From NCBI RefSeq assembly GCF_010686705.1, contig NZ_JAAGWY010000001.1, positions 434,001 to 498,000 of the forward strand: a DNA stretch of 64,000 nucleotides, given 5' to 3'. The translations under genes and the position numbers were made by a program. Source of the DNA: Leifsonia tongyongensis. Its GTDB lineage: Bacteria > Actinomycetota > Actinomycetes > Actinomycetales > Microbacteriaceae. Below the pieces are notes generated by a model, which was not told the origin of the DNA, ran no database searches, and worked only from the letters and a program-made list of their open reading frames with translations. Of the stretch, positions 1 to 8,449 are shown one piece after another (position 1 is the first letter of the stretch; each line of letters begins with the position of its first letter).

Positions 1-80
1 ACGAGCTCTGCCGCCGGTAGCTTCCTCCGATTCATCTCGTCGGCGTCGACGCGCTTGGACGCGAGCTGGCCACGCCAGGA

Positions 81-170
81 CTAGTTGTAATTCCCCGTGA
101 GGTTGTGAACGCGGGCTGATGGGGTTTGGCCGCCGATGCCGCTGTGGGGTCTGTGGTGACCCTTCTATGT
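81..170 (-). pseudogene. IS481-type transposase, C-terminal remnant
   Basis: Read on the minus strand, this stretch encodes the residues HHRPHSGIGG and then RVHNLTGNYN before a stop. From memory this closely resembles the C-terminal tail of IS481/IS3-like DDE transposases (a YNHxRPHxxxGG-type motif followed by RVxNLxG). An in-frame stop lies just upstream and the DDE core is not present in the window, so only the tail survives or the element continues to the left. It marks an old insertion near the window edge. The family assignment is by motif only. Confidence 0.5.
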
Positions 171-340
171 CTTCGCGTCAAGTCATGATGCCGTTGAGGT
201 GGCGGAAGAGTCGGCGGCCGATGTAGCGCTGAGGTACCTGTGGATCTCGCGCCGGCTCTTTTCTTCGGCGGTTGGGCGTTCGACGTAGGTTCGCGGTGTC
301 GTATGCGATCCGGACCCGGGCAATCACGTCAAGTGCTCGG

Positions 341-423
341 TCAAAGAGCGTCGACGGGAAGCACAAGGCCTACTGGGAACACCGATCGCGGTGAAGAAGG
401 AAAAGGCTCCCAGCATGAAATAG
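341..423 (+). pseudogene. C-terminal remnant of a paralogue of the lipoprotein at 1308-1760
   Basis: Allowing one missing base, this stretch reads KSVDGKHKAYW then TPIAVKKEKAPSMK and a TAG stop. The downstream gene ends KSADGKHLTYW, TSTAVKREKALK and a stop. The match covers roughly the last 27 codons only. No open frame continues upstream, so this is a decayed duplicate. The flanking 1-436 bases hold no intact gene. Confidence 0.55.
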
Positions 424-436
424 GAGAGCGCCCCTG

Positions 437-1012
437 TCACTCGAACGCTGCGGCCGAGAGCACTACTATTGTGGGCGCGCCGAGCCGTTGTACCGCATCG
501 GCGGGGGAAATCAAGTTCGTGTGACCCTGGGCAACGCGCGTGATTTCAAGCACGTTGCCCGTAGCGGTGTCTATGACCACTTGGACTTCCCCAATCACGG
601 GAATGGGGACCCCTGGTGCACCCTTGAAACCTGCCTGCTGAACGTTCTCCGTGCACGTAACCAGGAGGAAGTCGTGCGACATCCCTTCGAGCGTGGTGTC
701 CAAGGTTGTCACATCGGGCGACACCGCGTCCCAGACAGCTCTACCGGGCGCTCGAATCACGCTCACCGGCGTACCGGGCTTGGTTGCAAGTAATCTACCC
801 ACCGCATTCACCATGTTCGACGTCTGGGTCTCGCCCGCAGGGACCCTTGCGTCGATCGCCGCGTCAGGCGATCGGTTCAGAGCAGGATTGACGGTCGCCG
901 AAAATGAGGGGGCGGGAGCAGCTGCGCCCGCCGCAAGAGGTGCGCCGGTGAGGATGACGGCGAGGACTATTCCTGCGAGAACAGACGTGGAAGCCTTGCG
1001 CGAAATGTACAT
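437..1012 (-). CDS. Small secreted protein, paralogue of 1812-2477
   Basis: A 191-aa protein of unknown function. The first about 32 residues form a Sec-type signal peptide: a basic start (ISRKAST), a hydrophobic core (VLAGIVLAVILTGAPLAAG) and an AxA-like cleavage region. The rest is exported and has no recognised domain. The signal peptide and the 5' untranslated DNA are nearly the same as those of the gene at 1812-2477, so the two are tandem paralogues whose mature parts have diverged. An AAGG ribosome site lies about 8 nt before the ATG and is conserved in both. Confidence 0.6.
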   Translation of the reverse strand: MYISRKASTSVLAGIVLAVILTGAPLAAGAAAPAPSFSATVNPALNRSPDAAIDARVPAGETQTSNMVNAVGRLLATKPGTPVSVIRAPGRAVWDAVSPDVTTLDTTLEGMSHDFLLVTCTENVQQAGFKGAPGVPIPVIGEVQVVIDTATGNVLEITRVAQGHTNLISPADAVQRLGAPTIVVLSAAAFE

Positions 1013-1307
1013 GAGGCTGCCTTCTGCTCAGTTGCGCATGAGGCTAGCGGAGCATCCTCGCTCTGTCTACTGCCCCTGCAACGGCGCCGACGGCAGCCAT
1101 CATTCACATGGGCTGAAACTAGAGCCATAGGAATGTAGTCAGGCGTTGGCGTCCGCAGGGATGTCCCCTCGCACTGGGGGCGAACCGGTTGTTCCCCGAC
1201 AGATAGCCTCAGGTTCAAGGCGCCGCCCGCGTGTGTGCAACTGCGGGGGCGGCTTGCTCTTCACGGGAGACAGATGCGTCACTCGATCGCCATAGCTGCA
1301 CGGGTAG

Positions 1308-1760
1308 GCGTACGGACGGCGACTTACGGCGGGGGGACGAGACGATGCGGGAGGTTTCGTTGCGGCGCTGGCACTGGCAGCCCTTCTCGGTTTGACCGGC
1401 TGCATCGACGAAGGCATTACGCTCCCGAAAGGGACTTTGCCGCCCTGCCCAACGAGCCCGGCCTCTGCTACGCACGTCGAAGACTTGAGTGGCGAAACGT
1501 GCGATCTGACGGGCACAACCCTTGTCTTTCCGGACGGTCATACTCTTGCTGCTCCACCAGCCGGCGCGCTCACATCACAGGAAGTCTGTCACGCGAAAGA
1601 AGCTCCGAACCCAACTGGCCAGACTGTCTGCACCGGCACCTACTACGCCGGAAATCTCGGTGCATGGGGTGCCGTCGCCTGGTTCAAGAGCGCCGATGGA
1701 AAGCACTTGACTTACTGGGGAACCTCGACGGCCGTGAAGAGGGAGAAGGCGCTCAAATAA
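1308..1760 (+). pseudogene. Putative lipoprotein lacking an in-frame start codon
   Basis: The frame is open from 1308 and contains a clear lipoprotein signal, VAALALAALLGLTGC, with the lipobox cysteine at about 1395-1400. About 120 residues follow, with several cysteines (CIDEG, PPCP, ETCDL, EVCHA, VCTGTYY). No ATG, GTG or TTG precedes the hydrophobic segment in this frame. An ATG at 1345 lies in another frame, so either the start has been lost through an indel or CTG is used. A TTG at 1392 exists but would remove the signal peptide. A decayed paralogous tail lies at 341-423. Function unknown. Confidence 0.5.
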
Positions 1761-1811
1761 GCCGCGGATGCTTCAGGTGAGCGTCCCCAGGTGCAGCAAC
1801 CAGAAGTGTCT

Positions 1812-2477
1812 CTACGGGACGTCAGACGTGCGCCCGACTTGCCAGTCGACCTGCGACGGCGGCATGGCGATGAAAGGGGTACCGTCCGGAAGTACACCCG
1901 ACCGAGCTGGCGACGAGGAGACCTTGCCCGGATCGGCCAACGACACTTCGATGGTGCCCGACTCGTCGACGAGTCCGCTTTCAGGCGCCGACCCGAAGAA
2001 TGACGTCCACGCGTCGGGATGGGCGGTGATCTTTTGCAGGAGCGCACTGCGCGCACTGAGGCTCCAGCTCACGGGGAGCCACACCAGGTTGAGCGGCGAC
2101 GGAGCGACGATTCGACCGGCGGCGGCCAAGAAAGCCGCCTCTTCGGTGGGATCTGCGCCGGTGTAGTAGTCCATTGTTGCGGTCCCTGAGGACTCATCCC
2201 AAAAGCTCTTGCCGGCGATGTCGGGGAACGCATTGATCAGGTCATTCAGGGGCCCATCGAGAACTGCAAACTTGGTCTGATTGGGAGGGAACAGCGCATC
2301 GATAGTGGGGTCGGGCGACTTGTTGGTCAGAGGAAGCTTTGCGTCGCTAGGGGATGGTGTGGCGGGGCCGGGCGGAGGTGTCGCCGCGCCCGCAGCGAGA
2401 GGTACGCCAGTAAGGATGAGGGCTGTGAGGGCTGCACCTGCGAGAACGGTCGTCGAAGCCTTGCGCGAGGTGGACAT
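1812..2477 (-). CDS. Secreted protein, paralogue of 437-1012
   Basis: A 221-aa exported protein. The N-terminus (STSRKASTTVLAG, then a hydrophobic run ending in AAGAAT) is a Sec signal peptide almost identical to that of the gene at 437-1012. The mature region starts with a Pro/Ser-rich linker and then has no recognised domain. Its end converges on the lipoprotein frame that stops at 1760. The two genes share their 5' leader DNA, which supports tandem duplication. Function unknown. Confidence 0.6.
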   Translation of the reverse strand: MSTSRKASTTVLAGAALTALILTGVPLAAGAATPPPGPATPSPSDAKLPLTNKSPDPTIDALFPPNQTKFAVLDGPLNDLINAFPDIAGKSFWDESSGTATMDYYTGADPTEEAAFLAAAGRIVAPSPLNLVWLPVSWSLSARSALLQKITAHPDAWTSFFGSAPESGLVDESGTIEVSLADPGKVSSSPARSGVLPDGTPFIAMPPSQVDWQVGRTSDVP

Positions 2478-2940
2478 GAGGCTGCCTTCTGTTCAGATGC
2501 CGTTGAGGCTAGCGTTGCAACGCTGCCCTGTCTACTCTCCGTCCGACTTGCCCGGCCCACCAACCGGCCCAAGACGGCTGGGCGGCTTGTTTGATTGATC
2601 TATTCCTTCGCGGAAGGTCGTCCCCAGCCATGTTGGCTTTTTTGCGTGCCGATCGATCAGGGCACTGCGGTGACCGCCACTTATACACAAAAGTTGCTAC
2701 AAAAAAAAGGGGTACCGAGGTTGACCGGCCAAAAGGCGATCGCGGAGACGCGATAGGTCCGAACTATGACTTCCGCGCCCGACCTGGCGTTGTGAAGTTG
2801 GATCGCCGCTCAGCTGACCATTGTGGCTTCAAGTCAAATCTGGGTGAGATGATCGGGAGGGGTGGATACCACTTGGTATTCATCAGAGCCGACCGGGTAG
2901 CGCGTCGCCCCGTGCCGGGCAATCGAGGAAAAGAACCGTC
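2478..2940. other. Intergenic region without a supported gene
   Basis: This 463-bp gap lies between two divergent genes. It contains an A-rich patch near 2690-2710 and should hold the promoters of both neighbours. No convincing coding frame, hairpin or repeat was recognised. Confidence 0.5.
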
Positions 2941-3699
2941 ATGACGACCCGTCCTGAGCCGACCCAGCCCCCGAATTCGCGCTCGTCTGCGCGCCGCGAG
3001 CAGCCAACGCCGAGAACTGGCACTCCAGAGCAGGCGGCGGATTTCGGGGTGGTCGGTAATGAACGGCTGACCGCTCTCGCCGGTGCGGTCGTTCTGGTGT
3101 TGAGCGTGATCGAGCTGATCACCATCGCTGCCCTGACCAATTTGATCGCGATGCACATCATCGTCGGCGCACTGCTCGCCGGGCCGGTCGCGGTCAAGAT
3201 GGCAAGCACCGGTTGGCGTTTCGTGCGCTACTACACACGCTCTCCCGCGTACCGACGCAAAGGCCCGCCGCGCCTAATCCTTCGAGTGCTCGCCCCACTG
3301 TTGGTCGTTTCCACAGTTGGGGTGATTGTCAGCGGCATTGCTCTGGCCATCACCGGGCCCGCCCCTCAGATCCTCATCGTGACCCACGTCATCAGCTTCC
3401 TGGTCTGGACGGTCACACTCGTCATCCACGTCACCGTCTACCTGCCAAAAGTGCCCCGGCTGATCACCGACGACTGGGGGCGCCGCCGCGCCGCCGCGCC
3501 CGAAGTAAAAGGACGGAACTGGCGACTGTCCGGGAACCTCCTGGGCCTAGCTATTGGAGCCCTTGCCGGCGTGCTCCTGCTGCCCACCATCCCCGCTTGG
3601 CGGGGCGCTGAGAACGGGACCAAATTCCTCATCGTCGCCGTAATCACTGCACTCATAGGAGCCGCGGTCACCCGATTGAACATACGAACGGGTAGCTGA
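2941..3699 (+). CDS. Multi-helix membrane protein, cytochrome b561/DUF4405-like
   Basis: A 252-aa protein with a Pro/Arg-rich cytosolic N-terminus (about 40 residues) and then about five hydrophobic helices (near residues 44-70, 70-88, 113-137, 144-168 and 198-245). Histidines fall inside or beside helices (His72, His149, His163), a spacing like that of small membrane haem proteins; haem binding is only inferred. The helix-edge phrase GWRFVRYYTRSPAYR is typical of actinobacterial uncharacterised membrane proteins. It is a single gene with no operon partner. Confidence 0.65.
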   Translation: MTTRPEPTQPPNSRSSARREQPTPRTGTPEQAADFGVVGNERLTALAGAVVLVLSVIELITIAALTNLIAMHIIVGALLAGPVAVKMASTGWRFVRYYTRSPAYRRKGPPRLILRVLAPLLVVSTVGVIVSGIALAITGPAPQILIVTHVISFLVWTVTLVIHVTVYLPKVPRLITDDWGRRRAAAPEVKGRNWRLSGNLLGLAIGALAGVLLLPTIPAWRGAENGTKFLIVAVITALIGAAVTRLNIRTGS

Positions 3700-3837
3700 C
3701 TCCGATTCGGCCACGGGCCACGTGACTGTCGCGGCGAGCGACCAGAAGCCAGCATTCGATGAAGGTTCACTGCCGGAAGCAACCGTCGAGGGTTCTCGTC
3801 TCGGCCCCCGCCACGGCACTGAAGATCAGAATCGTGG

Positions 3838-3924
3838 TCAGGTGGCGAAGGTGAGACCGATAATCACTCCTTGGACGACACCGGAACCGGCGAGCCAGGC
3901 GACAAATCCGCCGCTGACATCCAC
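3838..3924 (-). CDS. Possible 28-residue hydrophobic peptide
   Basis: A GTG start lies immediately after the stop of the 61-aa gene at 3926-4111, and the frame encodes a single hydrophobic segment (FVAWLAGSGVVQGVIIGLTF) before a stop. The tight junction suggests translational coupling. The peptide is very short and has no known relative, so coding is uncertain. Confidence 0.3.
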   Translation of the reverse strand: MDVSGGFVAWLAGSGVVQGVIIGLTFAT

Positions 3925-3925
3925 C

Positions 3926-4111
3926 TCACAGCAACCCGGTGCTGAAGAGCACCACAACGACAACGAGTGCAGCAACGATGACCCCCAGTATGAGGATGCC
4001 TTGCCAAGAACTCGGGTGCCAGCCCGGCCCGTACCGGTTACGACGGAACCACGGTTTCTTCTTCTTGCGCGGGAGCGATTCGCTTGGGGATTCGTGCTCA
4101 TTCTCCGTCAT
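3926..4111 (-). CDS. Small single-pass membrane protein
   Basis: A 61-aa protein with a charged N-terminus containing a lysine cluster and the motif RRNRYGPGWHPSSWQG, then one transmembrane helix (ILILGVIVAALVVVVVLF). Small proteins with an RYGxGWxPxxWQG motif before one helix are common in actinobacteria. Function unknown. The possible 28-residue peptide follows on the same strand. Confidence 0.6.
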   Translation of the reverse strand: MTENEHESPSESLPRKKKKPWFRRNRYGPGWHPSSWQGILILGVIVAALVVVVVLFSTGLL

Positions 4112-4356
4112 ACATTTCCCTCTTCTGCCAGCACGATGCGTTGTTAATGAGGATCATGCCCTGAACGCCACCGTGGTGCCGATGATCAACCCTTGAGTGA
4201 GTCCTCAACCCGTATCCACGGGAGACACCCGCCACAACCATAGACTGGTAGTGATTTCACTTGCAGACCGCGTTCACATCGACCCACGACGTGGACGAAA
4301 GCGACCCCTGAACTCGATCAATTAACCAGAGAGTGAGAGATGGAGGCATCAATCCG

Positions 4357-4695
4357 ATGTTTACAAAAAAGGGTGACGCGGCGGTCCTCGCCAAGCTCAA
4401 TGAAGCCCCCGAACAGTACCGGGAAATCGGCGAACGGCTGCACAGCATCATCCGAGAAAGTGCGCCCTCGTTAGAGCCGATCGTCCGGTGGGGGCTCCCG
4501 TTCTACGTGAAGGACGGAGTGGACATCTGCTACATCAAACCGGGCAAAGACTTCATTGCCTTCGGGTTTGGCGAAGCGGTGAACCCGGCACGTGAGGGCG
4601 GCGCCAACATGCACCCGGTCGCGTGGAACATCACCGCGCTTGACGATGCGACGGAGGCCAACATTGGCGCGCTCGTCGAGAAGGCGGTTGCCTGA
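4357..4695 (+). CDS. DUF1801 (YdhG-like) domain protein
   Basis: A 112-aa protein with a DUF1801-like pattern: an N-terminal helix pair, then PIVRWGLPFYV and a C-terminal part beginning DFIAFGFGEAVNP. The ATG at 4357 is preferred because a GGAG ribosome site lies about 9 nt upstream; a GTG at 4333 would add eight residues. The family folds like iron-chaperone frataxin relatives, but its biochemical role is not established. Stands alone. Confidence 0.65.
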   Translation: MFTKKGDAAVLAKLNEAPEQYREIGERLHSIIRESAPSLEPIVRWGLPFYVKDGVDICYIKPGKDFIAFGFGEAVNPAREGGANMHPVAWNITALDDATEANIGALVEKAVA

Positions 4696-4793
4696 CGCGG
4701 ACCCGCGTCAGCGTCATAACGCGCGAATACCTCGGTCGACCCACATTCCTGTCCTGCAGTTCTCGGTGAGTAAGTGACGACTCGATCAGAAAT

Positions 4794-5261
4794 CTAGGGC
4801 TGTACGGCGAAGGCAAAACGACCATCGTGGGTCGGCTCGCTCCCGGCTGCGATCGCGAACAGCTCGAATGCGTCGGTGACCTTCGCCTGCTCGTCCGGGG
4901 AGAGCTGCTCGAACACCTGGGCCATCGCCTGGCGGCGTTCACTAAGGACGTGGTCGACAAGGGCCGCACCGCGATCGGTGAGCTCGAGCTGCACGAAACG
5001 GCGGTCCGATCGGTCGGGAGAGCGCACGATCAGTCCGGCCTGAACGAGCTTTTCGCACGGTCGGGTCGCGTTCGACGGATGCACGTTCAGCTCGGCCGCC
5101 ACAGACCCGATGCTCTGCGGCCCAGACCCCGAGATGAGCATCAGGATGCGCAACTGCGGCGTCGTGACCATATCTTCGACTGCGACTACTGAGCGTGCGG
5201 CGACACGCATCATCACATTCGCGGCAGCGAGGGCGGCAGCGATCGCATTGTTCTCCTTCAC
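4794..5261 (-). CDS. MarR-family transcriptional regulator
   Basis: A 155-aa MarR-type dimeric repressor. Helix 1 is near residues 5-25, the winged helix-turn-helix is near 50-80 (IGSVAAELNVHPSNATRPCEKL) and the wing carries PDRSDRRF at 82-89. It is paralogous to the MarR at 15827-16330: both have an ARSV segment after helix 1 and the same overall spacing. It is transcribed away from the gene at 5320. A TGCAANNNTTGCA-type palindrome sits in the 58-bp gap, suggesting autoregulation. The ligand is unknown. Confidence 0.85.
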   Translation of the reverse strand: MKENNAIAAALAAANVMMRVAARSVVAVEDMVTTPQLRILMLISGSGPQSIGSVAAELNVHPSNATRPCEKLVQAGLIVRSPDRSDRRFVQLELTDRGAALVDHVLSERRQAMAQVFEQLSPDEQAKVTDAFELFAIAAGSEPTHDGRFAFAVQP

Positions 5262-5276
5262 AATTACCCATCATGG

Positions 5277-5300
5277 TGCAATAATTGCGATAGCGCAATT
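5277..5300. promoter_or_regulatory. Operator-like palindromes between MarR and the divergent gene
   Basis: TGCAATAATTGCG (5277-5289) matches TGCAANNNTTGCA with one mismatch. It overlaps a second perfect inverted repeat, AATTGCG-ATAG-CGCAATT (5283-5300). Both lie in the short divergent gap, 16-43 nt from the two start codons, where a MarR protein could repress both. Confidence 0.6.
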
Positions 5301-5319
5301 GAAAAAGGAGGTGACGCTC

Positions 5320-5568
5320 ATGTCCGCGTCATCCGAACAGAACCCCCTCACCGCTTCCGCCCGCGACGACCTGGAAGGCAAGTACACCCAGATCGAGCCG
5401 GAAGCGGCCGAGCCCAGAGCAGTGCCGGGCCAGTACACCGAATCCGGCGGTGAAGGACCTGATCCAAGCATCGTCGGAACGTACATCGGGGCGGAACGAG
5501 ACGGCCACGCGCCGCTCGTGCGCAGCTCCCGAATGCGCCACGGCGACTTCGCCAAAGCAGAGCACTGA
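5320..5568 (+). CDS. Small acidic hypothetical protein
   Basis: An 82-aa protein starting at the ATG preceded by AAGGAGGTGACGCTC, a strong ribosome site. It is polar with no membrane segment, and contains PGQYTESGGEGPDPSIVGTY. It is transcribed divergently from the MarR gene across the shared operator at 5277-5300, so it may be a target of that regulator. Function unknown. Confidence 0.6.
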   Translation: MSASSEQNPLTASARDDLEGKYTQIEPEAAEPRAVPGQYTESGGEGPDPSIVGTYIGAERDGHAPLVRSSRMRHGDFAKAEH

Positions 5569-5938
5569 GCGCAGGCTGAGCACCTCGCCGCCACCAAGTC
5601 GTGGCCGAGGGCTTAGCTTGTGCATTTCTGCTGTGTTTGACCAAACGGTAGACCTGGACCGCGACGACGCGCCACCCGCGAGGCGTTGCCGCCCTGCGTC
5701 TCCGACATGGGCGTTTCATCGCGAAACGCTTCGACCTCGGAACCGCCTACCTGGACAGGGATCCACTCGGCCTGGCGTCAATACGCGACGATCGTCTTCG
5801 TAGGCGACACCGTGAACCTTGATCCAGCGACGAGCACGACCGTCGGTGATTAGAACGGTGTGGTGTACCACCTCTCAGACGCACCGCCCGATCCCAACGT
5901 TCCTCAGCACTAAAGCGTTTTCCGTCTGAGTTGGAAGG

Positions 5939-6020
5939 TTGGACCGTCGCGATGCCGTGTATCGAGCCCGCGAGGTGTGCCGGGAAGTCTGGTCGGCGAT
6001 CAGGTTGGTGCGCTTGACCC
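5939..6020 (+). promoter_or_regulatory. Leader-like repeat, copy 1 (candidate structured RNA)
   Basis: An about 82-bp element that recurs at 22241-22325. The shared core is a GAGGTG(C/T)GCCGGGAAG block followed by CTGGTCGGC(A/G)ATCAGG, plus an upstream GGTTGG and a GCCG block. The (C/T)CTG...CAGG arms pair in both copies, with a compensating U-G/C-G change. In this copy no intact gene follows; a 16-codon monooxygenase remnant starts 47 nt downstream. The whole 5569-6197 stretch has no intact gene. Confidence 0.45.
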
Positions 6021-6066
6021 TATTCCTAGACCGCTGGTCGAACCATCGGCCTCAAGGGCAGTTGCC

Positions 6067-6117
6067 ATGAAGGCTCTTATCGTCGGAGCGGGGATCGACT
6101 TGATCTCGTTGACCTGA
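6067..6117 (+). pseudogene. N-terminal scrap of a FAD monooxygenase
   Basis: Reads MKALIVGAGIDLISLT and a stop. The first ten residues match the FAD-binding start MKILIVGAGI of the gene at 12523-13701. It sits directly upstream of the 180-aa hypothetical, as the monooxygenase does in the 12-13.7 kb copy, so the rest of the gene has been deleted here. Confidence 0.6.
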
Positions 6118-6197
6118 AGGCCAACTGGAAAACGCTCGACCCGAGGCGCAACGGCGAGACGCTTCTGCTTCTCGAACATCGGGCGCACAATTTACTT

Positions 6198-6740
6198 ATG
6201 GATGCCCGAGTGGGTGCAACGCAGCACAAAAGGCTCTTTGCTCCGCCGGCCCGGTGTCACACAGTGATCTGCCGGGAGCGTGGCGAATTGGTCGTGCGCG
6301 AGGTTCGGATTCGGAACCGGATGCTTGCGCGATGTCGGGCAACCGCGCTTGATCGAGAGATCGCAAAAGGCATTACCGAAACCAACATAACCCTCGCCGT
6401 TCGCGCTCAGATGCTCGTCGAACCTAGAGCTCGCTACTCGCTTGCCAAGACTTGGGAGGGCATTCTTCAGGAAGTGGCAGTCGCAGTGGCGCCGGCTCCA
6501 GTGCCCGTGCTGTCGCCGAGGATACCGGTTCTTTGTGTGGCCGTCTCAGGCGCCGAAGCGCAAATCCGGCAGCTGGTTGCCTTGTTGAGGGCTCCGCGCC
6601 CAGTGTGTGCGGCCGGGGTCGCGCTCGCCCGGGACATCCTCACGGACGGCGCCGGACCGCTATACAGTACCCGCTCACGACAAACGCTTGATGAAAGTCT
6701 CGAAACCGTCCTGCATGATCTTGATGCACCGCTCTTTTGA
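6198..6740 (+). CDS. Hypothetical protein, intact copy
   Basis: A 180-aa protein of unknown function, rich in Arg and Ala, with no signal peptide or membrane helix. Landmarks are MDARVGATQHKRLFAPPARC near the start, a variable Pro/Val-rich linker near residues 90-108 and the block LLRAPRPVCAAGVALARDIL in the C-terminal half. A second copy lies inverted at 11892-12412 but has lost 22 bp in the linker. Because this copy is intact it is probably the functional one. Start is at the ATG shared with the second copy. Confidence 0.55.
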   Translation: MDARVGATQHKRLFAPPARCHTVICRERGELVVREVRIRNRMLARCRATALDREIAKGITETNITLAVRAQMLVEPRARYSLAKTWEGILQEVAVAVAPAPVPVLSPRIPVLCVAVSGAEAQIRQLVALLRAPRPVCAAGVALARDILTDGAGPLYSTRSRQTLDESLETVLHDLDAPLF

Positions 6741-6803
6741 TCGAATGCCTATCTCCCATCTTGCCCGAGCAGCTGATCGTTCTTGACGAGCAGAGTCTTG
6801 GGT

Positions 6804-7448
6804 CTAGTAGACGAAGGGGATGTATCGCCGGGACCGTGCGGCCCATAGGTTGAATTCGTCGCCGTAGTTCTCAGCCAGACGCCGATCCCGAGCGGGTATT
6901 GCGGCGAACACGTATCCGGCGGCCATCGCTATTGGGAGGATGAGGGCCACTGGACTGCCTGCGATGAGGGCGAATCCGATGAACACAATGGTGTCGCCGA
7001 GATAGTCGGGGTGTCTGCACGTCCTGAAGAGACCGCGGGTATAGAGATGCCCGACGTTCCGCGGACGCTTCTTCCACCGCACGCGCTGCGTTTCTGACGC
7101 GGTATTCAACCACGAGCCCAGCCCATACAGGACGATTCCGGCGAGAGCCCACCATCCGACAGATGCGGCCGCGAGTGAGGCCACGAATCCTATCGCGACG
7201 TGGATGACCAGCATCCCCGACCCCACGAGCGTTCCTTTGACGAGTGTGAGCGGCGGTTGAACTGTGATGTACATGGTCAGAATCACCCGTGCAACGTAGA
7301 CGAACGCGCAGGCTGCGACCAGCCAACCGCGCATTGGCGTTGCTGCGGACAGCGGGCCAAGAACCAGCGTTACAGCTATCCCGGCGCCGAGCGTGTTGGC
7401 TGCAGCGACCATGAAGCGAGGACCGCCGGAGGCTGCGGGGGCGGGCAC
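6804..7448 (-). CDS. DUF1295/isoprenylcysteine methyltransferase-like membrane protein
   Basis: About 214 aa from a GTG at 7448; an internal ATG at 7412 is another possible start. It has five to six hydrophobic helices and the C-terminal motif FRTCRHPDYLGDTIVFIG, followed by ENYGDEFNLW and YIPFVY. This pattern is typical of the DUF1295/ICMT-like family (membrane methyltransferases and 5-alpha-reductase-like enzymes). The substrate is unknown. It begins 4 nt after the stop of the gene at 7453-7920, so the two are probably co-transcribed. Confidence 0.7.
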   Translation of the reverse strand: MPAPAASGGPRFMVAAANTLGAGIAVTLVLGPLSAATPMRGWLVAACAFVYVARVILTMYITVQPPLTLVKGTLVGSGMLVIHVAIGFVASLAAASVGWWALAGIVLYGLGSWLNTASETQRVRWKKRPRNVGHLYTRGLFRTCRHPDYLGDTIVFIGFALIAGSPVALILPIAMAAGYVFAAIPARDRRLAENYGDEFNLWAARSRRYIPFVY

Positions 7449-7452
7449 CGCG

Positions 7453-7920
7453 TTAGAGTCCGGCTTCGTCAGCCGAAATCCACACCGCCTGGGGGAATGG
7501 TCCCGGCCGCGCATCCTCGAGCGGCCTGGACTCACGAAGAGCTCGAGTGAGAGCCCACAGGGTCGATGTGGTGCGGCTGAGCCGATCAGCCATCGGGTTG
7601 TTTGCCGGAGCTGCGCTCCAGAGGACGAGTTCGGCGCTGGTGTCCTGTGCGGCGACAGATGTCACGAACGCCTCCACCCAGGCGTCCCGCCGGGCTGTGT
7701 CGGCGGGCGCGCGGCCGGCGAGGAAGCGGGCGACGGTGTGGGCAAGAAGGAAGGCATTGCATCGCAGCCAGGCTTCCTCCGACGAGGTCCGGATCGAGGC
7801 GATCCACTCATCCCATTCGATTTCGTCTGCTTCTGCGTTGAGGAGCGTGGCAACCTCCTTGAAGAGAAATCGCTGGACTTGATCTTGGGTCCTTGCGAGA
7901 AGGACGTCCTCATCGTTCAT
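7453..7920 (-). CDS. Hypothetical protein, paralogue of 16472-16936
   Basis: A 155-aa soluble, mostly helical protein. It shares with the gene at 16472-16936 a long block: IASIR, then EEAWLRCNAFLLAHTVARFLAG here and DETWERCNAFLFAYTVARYLAG there. A helical two-domain fold is likely; no function is recognised. Both paralogues lie near MarR genes and both have a TGCAA...TTG palindrome upstream, which suggests shared regulation. Followed 4 nt later by the methyltransferase-like gene. Confidence 0.6.
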   Translation of the reverse strand: MNDEDVLLARTQDQVQRFLFKEVATLLNAEADEIEWDEWIASIRTSSEEAWLRCNAFLLAHTVARFLAGRAPADTARRDAWVEAFVTSVAAQDTSAELVLWSAAPANNPMADRLSRTTSTLWALTRALRESRPLEDARPGPFPQAVWISADEAGL

Positions 7921-7963
7921 CTGATTCCTCGCATTCGTGAGAGTTCTCTCAGCCTAGAGGGAG

Positions 7964-7989
7964 TGTTGCAGTGGTGCAACTATTGTGCA
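7964..7989. promoter_or_regulatory. Operator-like palindromes upstream of 7453-7920
   Basis: GTTGCA-GTGG-TGCAAC (7965-7980) is a perfect inverted repeat. TGCAACTATTGTG (7975-7987) matches the TGCAANNNTTGCA motif with two mismatches. They lie 45-70 nt before the start codon on the minus strand. Confidence 0.45.
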
Positions 7990-8132
7990 CACGCACAAAT
8001 GAGCGCGGGCTGAGGCTCGGGCTACGTGTGCCGCCGACGAAGAGAAGGCCGCGTCAGCCCGATGCCCCGGTTGCGCCTCGGCTGGCGACCCCGCGCCTGG
8101 CCACGTCGGTCGATCACTACGGGTTGATGTCG

Positions 8133-8449
8133 TCAGGACGTGAGCAAGAATGCCGGAAGGACGCAGTCGACGATTCGCTCCTCGAGTGATTCTTCTAGAT
8201 CACCGCCGGTGAACAACAGACGGTGGTAAAGCGGTCCGAAAAGCAACTCGTGCAGCAGGTCGACGTCAGTTTCTGGCTTCAGTTCGCCGGATTTCGCTCC
8301 GTCTTGGACGATCTCGTGGATTCTTCAAAGCCGAAGGGTGATCACCTCGCGACGGAAGGCGCCGGCCAACTCGGGATCGGTGGCGATGTCGGAGACGAGA
8401 CCCTGCATGACTCTACCCATCGCAGTTGTTGTCAGGATCGTGATTGCCG
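8133..8449 (-). pseudogene. TetR-family regulator, C-terminal half only
   Basis: Minus-strand translation gives the ligand-domain pattern of TetR regulators: GRVMQGLVSDIATDPELAGAF, then a TGA, then AKSGELKPETDVDLLHELLF, GPLYHRLLFTGGDL and a final helix. The helix-turn-helix half is missing and the frame is broken by the in-frame TGA after TLRL, so this is a dead fragment. No partner gene is evident. Confidence 0.6.

Larger units (their letters stand above)
6067..6740 (+). repeat. Module copy C: monooxygenase scrap plus 180-aa hypothetical
   Basis: This segment corresponds to the minus-strand sequence between about 11892 and 13701. The DNA just before the 180-aa gene (6150-6197) is nearly identical to the complement of 12413-12460. 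Here the monooxygenase is reduced to its first codons while the 180-aa gene is intact. Confidence 0.65.
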
